A stretch of DNA of 5,540 nt. Source: ANME-2 cluster archaeon. Lineage in GTDB: Archaea > Halobacteriota > Methanosarcinia > Methanosarcinales > Methanocomedenaceae. A program made the translations under genes and the position numbers. Below the pieces are notes generated by a model, which made no database searches, was not told the origin of the DNA, and worked only from the letters and a program-made list of their open reading frames with translations. Below, one piece after another: positions 1 through 4,942 of the stretch. The stretch spans positions 18,766-24,305 of the forward strand of contig JAMJFQ010000018.1 of assembly GCA_023544605.1 (NCBI GenBank), read 5' to 3'. Position 1 is the first letter of the stretch. The number at the start of each line of letters is the position of its first letter.

Positions 1-3
1 CAT
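1..3 (-). other. Possible start of a leftward gene at the window edge
   Basis: Read on the minus strand, bases 3 to 1 form an ATG. It is preceded by an SD-like GGGGTGA (minus strand of 12-18) with 8 bases between, and further upstream by an AT-rich TTATTAATA box (about 41-49). Together they would make a plausible archaeal promoter and start for a gene lying left of the window. Only the start codon is visible, so the product is unknown and the call rests on spacing alone. Confidence 0.25.
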
Positions 4-58
4 GAAGTTTTTCACCCCTGTATGGTTTATTCAATCCACTATTAATAATTTCTTGTAG

Positions 59-81
59 TACATAAAGTATAACTTTATGTA
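59..81. repeat. Perfect 10-bp inverted repeat, possible operator
   Basis: The arms TACATAAAGT (59-68) and ACTTTATGTA (72-81) are exact reverse complements around the 3-base centre ATA. The repeat lies between the 3' end of the AIR-synthase-related gene and the possible leftward promoter at 41-49, immediately upstream of that TATA-like box. This position and symmetry suit a dimeric regulator's site. The AT-rich stem with a tiny loop and no following T-run makes it a poor terminator. No regulator can be named from the sequence. Confidence 0.4.
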
Positions 82-130
82 GTCGAGTTAATCCGACCGC
101 AGGGAGGATTTTCTCGCATTATGGATGATA

Positions 131-1456
131 TTATTTTAACCGCTCGATAATACGTCGTTTCTTATCAATAGCCATACGTGCAGAATCATCGATCCTGTCA
201 CACATGGCCTGAAAGTCCATGGGTTCATCCTCCCCTACCAGTTTCTTTATCGGCGTGTATGCTGATTCCCTGAACCGGGGGGAAAAGTCGATGGTACTAC
301 CATCGATCTCAAGTTTGGCACCACTACCCTGCCCAACCCTGCCTATTACATCTGCTGCAATGCCTTTTTGAGCAAGAACAGAAATTATATCATTAGCAGA
401 ATCGGGTGGGGCAATGATCAACAACGCATCAAGGGATACACCCAGGTAATCGATCTCAAGTTCTTCCAGCATTGACAATACCGCAGAATTCACCAGAGGC
501 CTGATACGTTCTTCCTGGAACACCAGTTCCACACCTGCTGTCCTGGATATCTCCCTGGCATCGCCCCGCACACCGCCGTTGGTCACATCGGTCATGGCAT
601 GGATGCGCTCCAGCAGTCCAGCATCCATAATAGCCTCACAGGCTTCGATAAACCTGATATTGATGGTCTCATCGACAATATCATGTTTACCATAATAGAG
701 AGCCGTGGTAGAGATTGTGCCGCCACCCGCCCCTTCGGTCATCAGTATCACATCACCGGGTTCGGCAAGTATCCTGGCAGAGACGGTCCGGGTGATGCCA
801 ACTGCGCCCACACAGCCGGTCATGCGCTCCCCGATGACCATATCCCCACCAATACGCAGGGTACTGCCCGTTATAAGAGGCACACCTGTCAGTTCGGCAA
901 CTGTGGTGATGCCTGCAATGTGGTCGAATATCTTGCCCACGTCCCCATCATCGGCAACATGGATATCGGACAGCATGGCCAGCGGCCGGGCCCCCATGGC
1001 ATAGATATCACGAAGTGCTGCCCGTGCAACATGAAAACCTGCAAGAAACGGGTAATCACTGAGCCTGCTGTGGATGCCGTCCACCGTCACCACCAGATAC
1101 TCACCACTGCCGCTTTTGACCACACCCGAATCATCCAGGTGCGAGGTATCCACTTCAGCTGAGGTCTTACCGATCACCCGTGCTATCTGCTCATGGGTAT
1201 AAAAATCCCCTGCACCCCGGCTGCCCACTCCGAATTGTCCCATGGTAATACCTGATATGATCGATTCAAGTAAATCACCCTCGGGTTTCAGGGTGGCATC
1301 GGCTTCGATCATGACCGCATGGGCCAGTTCCCTGGCATGTTGTTGTGTGATGTTGCTGCCTTTTATCTCGCATATGCGCCGGGTGAGCCTTTCCTCGATC
1401 TGGGTCTCATTTTCACCCGATAGTAACGCACGTTTTGCATAACCTTCTATGTCCAT
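131..1456 (-). CDS. AIR synthase-related protein (PurM/HypE/SelD fold)
   Basis: This encodes a 441-residue ATP-binding protein of the PurM/HypE/SelD/ThiL superfamily, in an archaeal branch of unknown reaction. Residues 1-70 form a helical, charged N-terminal extension. A glycine-rich segment FGVGSRGAGDF (75-85) follows, then the nucleotide-site DDSGVV (108-113) and TVDGIHS (124-130). The alternating domain contains MGARPLAMLSDIHV (154-167). The C-terminal half has GDVILMTEGAGGG (234-246) and TDVTNGGVRGD (289-299). The C-terminus is KKRRIIERLK and lacks the terminal Cys motif of true HypE, so hydrogenase maturation is not supported. SelD is unlikely because no Cys/Sec loop is seen at the N-terminus. 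I prefer the ATG at 1456 to the TTG two codons earlier, because a TATA-like box lies about 29 bases upstream and no Shine-Dalgarno is present, which fits a leaderless mRNA. The gene lies downstream of uppS on the same strand with a 56-bp gap, but probably has its own promoter. The family call is firm and the function is not. Confidence 0.85.
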   Translation of the reverse strand: MDIEGYAKRALLSGENETQIEERLTRRICEIKGSNITQQHARELAHAVMIEADATLKPEGDLLESIISGITMGQFGVGSRGAGDFYTHEQIARVIGKTSAEVDTSHLDDSGVVKSGSGEYLVVTVDGIHSRLSDYPFLAGFHVARAALRDIYAMGARPLAMLSDIHVADDGDVGKIFDHIAGITTVAELTGVPLITGSTLRIGGDMVIGERMTGCVGAVGITRTVSARILAEPGDVILMTEGAGGGTISTTALYYGKHDIVDETINIRFIEACEAIMDAGLLERIHAMTDVTNGGVRGDAREISRTAGVELVFQEERIRPLVNSAVLSMLEELEIDYLGVSLDALLIIAPPDSANDIISVLAQKGIAADVIGRVGQGSGAKLEIDGSTIDFSPRFRESAYTPIKKLVGEDEPMDFQAMCDRIDDSARMAIDKKRRIIERLK

Positions 1457-1480
1457 TGTCAAGAAGGATGCATATACTGA

Positions 1481-1489
1481 TTATTAAAG
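1481..1489 (-). promoter_or_regulatory. TATA-like box for the AIR-synthase-related gene
   Basis: On the minus strand this reads CTTTAATAA, centred about 29 bases before the ATG at 1456. That spacing puts the expected transcription start within a few bases of the start codon, implying a leaderless or nearly leaderless message, in line with the missing Shine-Dalgarno. Almost the same box (TTTTAATAA) occurs upstream of uppS at 2538-2546. Confidence 0.45.
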
Positions 1490-1495
1490 TTTGTC

Positions 1496-1506
1496 AAAAG
1501 AGAAAA
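1496..1506 (-). terminator. uppS: T-rich tract after uppS
   Basis: The minus strand reads TTTTCTCTTTT starting 6 bases past the uppS TAA. Pyrimidine/T-rich tracts without a required hairpin are the usual archaeal intrinsic terminators. Its location between the uppS stop and the next gene's TATA-like box suggests that the two minus-strand genes are at least partly separate transcription units. Confidence 0.4.
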
Positions 1507-1512
1507 GGTGTA

Positions 1513-2499
1513 TTACCACACGAGAGCAACATCCTTAAGCTCCCTGCTGCCGGACAATTCTTTTAATATTACCCGCACTTCCCGGTCTGTGATGTTCCCA
1601 GCCCTCTGGCTTATGCGGACCACTTGTCCCACGTCTATTTGGTCGGTATTGGCCAGGAGTTTTATGATCCGTAGTACCGTATTTTTCTGCCACTCATGTT
1701 CCCTTGTCTGGTAGGTGCGTATGGAACGCAGGAAATCTATCTTCCGGAACTCGGGCCAGTAGGGCGCACAAAAATAGGCGGCACATTCGTTACCATTGGC
1801 CTGCCAGGGCAAGAAATTTGATAATCTCTCGTCACCACCGGTCCTTATGATCAGGTCAACGTCCGGAACCGCCAGACCCGAGGATGGGTAGAGATGGGAA
1901 GAAATTGTGTCTTCGTCAATATCTGATACACATAGTTGACCACAAGATATCTTACGTGCGATCGTACGTGCAGTATCAACGATCTCCTGCCGGCCTCCGT
2001 ATGCCATGGCAATGTTCAGGTACAGAGTATTATAATTACTGGTGATTGTTTCTGCTTCTATGCCGGTCTGGCGAAGTCCTTCAGGCAGCAGGTCAATATT
2101 ACCCAGCATCCTTACCCGCATACCCCTCTCATGGGTGCGGTCATCATGCATAAGTTCCTCCAGCTTTATGCCCATAAGCTCGAACAACTTCTGCTTCTCA
2201 TCATCTGAGCGGTTCAGGTTCTCTGTAGAGAAGGCATAGACGGTTAATTGCTTAACACCAAGTTCAAAGCACCAGTCAAGTACTTTTTCTGTGGTGTTCG
2301 CACCCTTCATATGTCCCTGCCAGGTGCTTACTTTTTGCTTTCGGGCATACCTGCGGTTCCCATCCATGATAATGGCAATATGTTCAGGCACTCTGAATTC
2401 CCTTATCTCCTGGGTGAGCAGATATTCATACCCTGAATAAAGCACAGTATCCAATACTCTTTTAACTATGCCTAAACCATTTTTCATATCAGTAGTCAT
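1513..2499 (-). CDS. uppS: Cis-prenyltransferase (polyprenyl/undecaprenyl diphosphate synthase)
   Basis: This enzyme condenses isopentenyl diphosphate units in cis onto an allylic primer (geranylgeranyl diphosphate in characterised archaeal enzymes). The product is the long polyprenyl carrier for N-glycans and other surface sugars, made at the cytoplasmic membrane face. In the 328-residue protein, HIAIIMDGNRRYARK (40-54) holds the catalytic Asp46 and phosphate-binding residues. MDGNRRYA is the form seen in eukaryotes and archaea, against MDGNGRWA in bacteria. YAFSTENLNR (88-97), LNIAMAYGGRQE (161-172) and IIRTGGDERLSNF (217-229) follow; Arg219, Arg225 and Ser227 match the diphosphate-binding residues. 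YWPEFRKIDF (247-256) closes the core. The protein is about 75 residues longer than the E. coli enzyme, with about 20 extra at the N-terminus and a 45-50-residue C-terminal tail. ATG 2499 is used; a second ATG at 2487 (Met5) is possible, and neither has a Shine-Dalgarno. The gene is divergent from artA, in an envelope-biogenesis setting. Confidence 0.95.
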   Translation of the reverse strand: MTTDMKNGLGIVKRVLDTVLYSGYEYLLTQEIREFRVPEHIAIIMDGNRRYARKQKVSTWQGHMKGANTTEKVLDWCFELGVKQLTVYAFSTENLNRSDDEKQKLFELMGIKLEELMHDDRTHERGMRVRMLGNIDLLPEGLRQTGIEAETITSNYNTLYLNIAMAYGGRQEIVDTARTIARKISCGQLCVSDIDEDTISSHLYPSSGLAVPDVDLIIRTGGDERLSNFLPWQANGNECAAYFCAPYWPEFRKIDFLRSIRTYQTREHEWQKNTVLRIIKLLANTDQIDVGQVVRISQRAGNITDREVRVILKELSGSRELKDVALVW

Positions 2500-2537
2500 A
2501 TATTTTCAATATACAAATAGTTATTTGATTGAGAAAG

Positions 2538-2556
2538 TTATTAAAATGATTTAAAT
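2538..2556 (-). promoter_or_regulatory. uppS: Candidate uppS promoter boxes in the divergent region
   Basis: Two AT-rich boxes precede uppS on the minus strand: TTTTAATAA (2538-2546) and ATTTAAAT (2549-2556). The first would place the RNA start near 2516-2518, giving a leader of about 18 bases; the second gives about 27 bases. ATTTAAAT is palindromic and could also face artA, but the artA box at 2591-2600 is better. I cannot decide which is used. Confidence 0.35.
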
Positions 2557-2590
2557 GTGGTTAAATTGCTGGTTTACCTGTGGTGATGAA

Positions 2591-2600
2591 TTATATATAT
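2591..2600 (+). promoter_or_regulatory. artA: TATA box of the artA cluster
   Basis: TTATATATAT is the strongest TATA match in the window and is preceded by purine-rich GATGAA, a fair BRE. It predicts transcription starting near 2620, leaving a leader of about 25 bases that includes a short GGGG (2633-2636) before the ATG at 2646. Because the box lies inside the reading frame that could be opened at 2580-2586, it argues against those upstream starts. Confidence 0.6.
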
Positions 2601-2645
2601 GGACCATCAATATGTGATGCAAATACTATTTCGGGGTTTCCAAAC

Positions 2646-3524
2646 ATGACAAACACTTTTCTCTGGATTGCACTGGGTTTTTTCATCCTGGCATCCATAC
2701 TACCCAGGCAGTTCAGACTACAGCGGATGCCCGTTGGTGGTATCGGCTGGATATTCTTTGCAATATACTGGGCACTTCAGCCCTTATATTACATAAAAGA
2801 AGGCGACATGTCAATGGTACTGCTGATGTTACTAGTGGCTTTTATTTGTATCATAATTGCGCACCTGATGGTAAATACGTACGTTAATTCAAAAAAAGGA
2901 TTGGAGAGGGATAATCCGGTTGACAGGCAGAAAACATTGTTTTCCGTCACTACTGTCACAGCAATAGGATGCCTGTTCTACTTCCCTTTTGCGCAGATTG
3001 ACCCTCTTAATCACCTAATCATAAAAACGGTTACATCCCAGACCTTCTGGCTCTCCCAACTGGTGGGATTCCCGGTCGTAAGACTGGACTGGAACTTGAT
3101 AATGCTTGAGGGATATAAGGTGGAAATTATTCTGGCATGTACTGCTATAGAAAGTATTGCCCTGTTCTTTGGTCTCATCCTGGGTACCAGGGTAGAAGCA
3201 AAGAGGATATTACTGGCACTAATGGCATCGATTCCTGTAATATACATCCTTAATGTCATCAGGAACACATTTGTGATCGGAGCTTACGGGTATGAATGGT
3301 TCGGGAGCGGTCCTATGATATTGAACATATTTGGTCATGAGTTTTTCCTGCATAATTCAGCCAGTTTCTACATAAGCCATCATCTCATTGCCAAAGGCGG
3401 TTCAGGTATTGCCCTGTTCTTCATTGCCTATATGGTACTGAAAACTCTGCCTGAACTCCTGGACCTTATCGACGATCTCTGGAAATTAATAAAGGCAGAC
3501 CTGAGCTATATCAGGGGTGGGTAG
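2646..3524 (+). CDS. artA: Archaeosortase A
   Basis: This is a membrane-embedded cysteine protease/transpeptidase of the exosortase/archaeosortase family, which removes the C-terminal anchor (PGF-CTERM type) of surface proteins so that they can be lipid-anchored. It has 292 residues with about eight hydrophobic segments (near 4-20, 33-50, 57-77, 98-117, 160-180, 186-204 and 253-268, plus a weaker one). Active-site elements are ACTAIES (164-170, Cys165), NVIRNTF (203-209, Arg206) and a His pair at 245-246. These align without gaps, at an offset of 8, to Cys173, Arg214 and Arg253 as I recall them for Haloferax ArtA, so the third position is His here. The frame is open upstream to GTG 2580 and ATG 2586, but the TATA box lies within that extension, and starting at Met 2646 places the first membrane helix at the N-terminus as in relatives. 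The C-terminus is an amphipathic tail. The stop is TAG, with a TGA ten codons later. It is first in a cluster with the archaetidylserine genes. Confidence 0.92.
   Translation: MTNTFLWIALGFFILASILPRQFRLQRMPVGGIGWIFFAIYWALQPLYYIKEGDMSMVLLMLLVAFICIIIAHLMVNTYVNSKKGLERDNPVDRQKTLFSVTTVTAIGCLFYFPFAQIDPLNHLIIKTVTSQTFWLSQLVGFPVVRLDWNLIMLEGYKVEIILACTAIESIALFFGLILGTRVEAKRILLALMASIPVIYILNVIRNTFVIGAYGYEWFGSGPMILNIFGHEFFLHNSASFYISHHLIAKGGSGIALFFIAYMVLKTLPELLDLIDDLWKLIKADLSYIRGG
3513..3520 (+). promoter_or_regulatory. asd: Shine-Dalgarno that points to an earlier decarboxylase start
   Basis: AGGGGTGG, overlapping the last artA codons, closely matches the archaeal anti-SD complement GGAGGTGA. It lies 6 bases before an ATA (3527) and 9 before a CTG (3530), both in frame with the decarboxylase, but 30 bases before the TTG at 3551, which is too far to serve it. 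No ATG, GTG or TTG exists at the favoured distance. Confidence 0.45.
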
Positions 3525-3550
3525 CCATACTGGCCCGTAATACCGATACT

Positions 3551-4144
3551 TTGATAACAGGTCTATTTGTCATAGGTGTTGTTCTGGCATTAGCAGCCCT
3601 GTTGATGGATTCAGCCCTGCTGATAAAGGAATCGGCACTCGTGTTCCTGCTTGACGGGTGCTTCATCTGGTTCTTTAGGGACCCGGACCGCAAAACCTCC
3701 GGAGAAGAGGATGTTATCGTGTCACCTGCTGATGGTAAAGTAGTGGATATCAGGGGAAGTACGGCATGCATTTTCATGAACATGCATAATGTGCATGTTA
3801 ACAGGGCTCCCGTGAGCGGCGAGATTGTATCGATCAAACACCGAGATGGCGGATACCTGCCTGCATATTTCAAGGATTCGCTCAGGAACGAACGTAATAC
3901 CATATGTATTGACTCTGATTATGGTCCGGTCAAGATGGTCCAGATAGCAGGTACTTTGACCAGAAGGATAGATACCTATTTTAACGTGGGAGACAGGGTG
4001 GTCAGGGGCGAGCGCATTGGTATGATACGGTTCGGAAGCCGGGTGGATATAACACCACCTCCCGGGTACGTGCTTACCGTTAAAAAGGGAGACAAAGTAC
4101 GGGCATCAGAAACAATTATTGCAATTAATAAAGACAAAAACTAA
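3551..4144 (+). CDS. asd: Archaetidylserine decarboxylase (PssD type, pyruvoyl enzyme)
   Basis: This converts archaetidylserine to archaetidylethanolamine at the membrane. From TTG 3551 it has 197 residues. A hydrophobic N-terminal region (about 4-40) ends in the family motif FFRDPDR (41-47). SPADGKV (58-64) and MHNVHVNRAP (78-87) follow. The self-cleavage site is FGSRVDI (161-167): cleavage between Gly162 and Ser163 would give a 162-residue beta chain and a 35-residue alpha chain whose N-terminal Ser becomes the pyruvoyl group. The short length and Gly-Ser site match the archaeal/short bacterial form rather than the LGST type. The start is doubtful. The frame stays open upstream, relatives usually begin with a Met-Leu/Ile-Ala-Arg-like segment, and ILAR is encoded just upstream at 3527-3538 behind a good Shine-Dalgarno. 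A start at ATA 3527 or CTG 3530 would add seven or eight residues. It follows artA by 26 bp and precedes pssA by 19 bp, so these are probably co-transcribed. Confidence 0.92.
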   Translation: MITGLFVIGVVLALAALLMDSALLIKESALVFLLDGCFIWFFRDPDRKTSGEEDVIVSPADGKVVDIRGSTACIFMNMHNVHVNRAPVSGEIVSIKHRDGGYLPAYFKDSLRNERNTICIDSDYGPVKMVQIAGTLTRRIDTYFNVGDRVVRGERIGMIRFGSRVDITPPPGYVLTVKKGDKVRASETIIAINKDKN

Positions 4145-4145
4145 A

Positions 4146-4151
4146 GGGAGG
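4146..4151 (+). promoter_or_regulatory. pssA: Ribosome binding site of pssA
   Basis: GGGAGG lies just after the decarboxylase TAA and 12 bases before the ATG at 4164. The spacing is longer than ideal, but this is the only good Shine-Dalgarno nearby. It rules against the in-frame TTG at 4119, which lies upstream of this site and inside the preceding gene. Confidence 0.6.
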
Positions 4152-4163
4152 CAAACAGTATTT

Positions 4164-4874
4164 ATGCAGGAGGATAATGTTAACCCGAGTATATTCCGGT
4201 TGATAAGATTACCTGATCTGGTGACATTGGCAAATGCACTGCTTGGCCTGACCGCTATTTTGATGGTGGCCCAGTCTCCTTCCAATGTACAGCATGCTTC
4301 CATACTCATTGTCCTGGCGGTGATAGCCGATGGTGCAGATGGTGCTATCGCCAGGAGACTGGAATACGGGGTGCTGGGGGAACACCTGGACTCACTGGCC
4401 GATGTGATATCCTTTGGAACGGCACCTGTGGTAATTGCGTACAGTATACTTTCTTCACAGCACCACTACCCGGCATGTATAATAGGGGGTGCCTTCCTTA
4501 CCTGTGGTATCCTCAGACTGGCCAGGTTTGGCGTGATCGATCAAAAAGGCGGGTTCATCGGAATACCCATTACCACATCAGGTCTGGTAGTCGCACTGTA
4601 CGTACTGGCGTTCTATGGTGAGGGGGGACAGTTATTCTTATACGGTCTCCTGGGGGCAATGCTGCTTCTATCAGCTTTGATGGTCAGCCGGATAGAGTAC
4701 ACAAAGGTAAGGGATGCCAGGCTCATAGGAGTGATGACCGTTCTGCTGGTACTGATGGTGGTGCTGTTCTATCTGGATAGTGCGCCCGGTCTCATGGTAA
4801 CGGCCTGGTCAAATCTCATATTGATAGGACTGTATATCCTCTCTCCGCTCTTGAATCTCCGGAAAAATCAGTAA
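4164..4874 (+). CDS. pssA: Archaetidylserine synthase (CDP-alcohol transferase)
   Basis: This integral membrane enzyme transfers serine onto CDP-archaeol, releasing CMP and forming archaetidylserine, the substrate of the decarboxylase encoded just upstream. It has 236 residues. The complete CDP-alcohol phosphotransferase signature is present at residues 56-80: Asp56, Asp59-Gly60, Ala63-Arg64, Gly72, Asp76 and Asp80, the four Asp binding metal and CDP. About six or seven hydrophobic segments are visible (near 18-38, 43-57, 86-96, 103-118, 136-151, 155-175, 188-205 and 213-230, some of which may pair). The serine acceptor is inferred mainly from pairing with the decarboxylase; an inositol- or glycerol-specific relative would share the same signature. 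ATG 4164 is chosen for its GGGAGG and because the N-terminus then begins shortly before the first helix. The stop is TAA. It is the last gene of the artA cluster; no clear terminator is visible before the next promoter. Confidence 0.92.
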   Translation: MQEDNVNPSIFRLIRLPDLVTLANALLGLTAILMVAQSPSNVQHASILIVLAVIADGADGAIARRLEYGVLGEHLDSLADVISFGTAPVVIAYSILSSQHHYPACIIGGAFLTCGILRLARFGVIDQKGGFIGIPITTSGLVVALYVLAFYGEGGQLFLYGLLGAMLLLSALMVSRIEYTKVRDARLIGVMTVLLVLMVVLFYLDSAPGLMVTAWSNLILIGLYILSPLLNLRKNQ

Positions 4875-4910
4875 TTCAGTGATTATATCTATGGATCTCC
4901 TTTAACCAAA

Positions 4911-4920
4911 TACATTTATT
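4911..4920 (+). promoter_or_regulatory. nfi: TATA-like box giving a leaderless endonuclease V message
   Basis: TACATTTATT, preceded by the BRE-like ACCAAA, is centred about 26 bases before the ATG at 4943, exactly where a leaderless transcript would start. No Shine-Dalgarno precedes the ATG. A well-placed promoter suggests that the gene is still expressed despite its internal TAG. Confidence 0.5.
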
Positions 4921-4942
4921 CTGGAAACAGATATTTCTTCAT

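Noticed and set aside
121..150. Tiny plus-strand ORF (MDDIILTAR) behind GGGAGG at 102-107
   Set aside because: It has only nine codons, the Shine-Dalgarno spacing is too long (13 bases), and it overlaps the end of the opposite-strand gene; nothing supports translation.
599..1162. Long plus-strand open frame opposite the AIR-synthase-related gene
   Set aside because: It is antisense to a well-supported family protein, and its Cys/His-rich translation has no recognisable motif; it is a shadow of codon bias.
131..1462. Naming the first gene hypE, selD or methanogenesis marker 2
   Set aside because: It lacks the HypE C-terminal Cys motif and the SelD catalytic loop, and it is about 120 residues longer than marker 2 with a different N-terminus. 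Only the superfamily can be supported.
2580..2645. Upstream starts for artA (GTG 2580, GTG 2583, ATG 2586)
   Set aside because: The best TATA box (2591-2600) lies inside this extension, and the extra 20-22 residues precede the first membrane helix without family resemblance.
3054..3068. Short hairpin TCCCA-ACTGG-TGGGA
   Set aside because: It is a five-base stem inside artA coding sequence, with nothing to separate it from chance.
4119..4163. Upstream TTG start for pssA
   Set aside because: It lies inside the decarboxylase gene, has no Shine-Dalgarno, and the true GGGAGG is downstream of it, pointing to ATG 4164.
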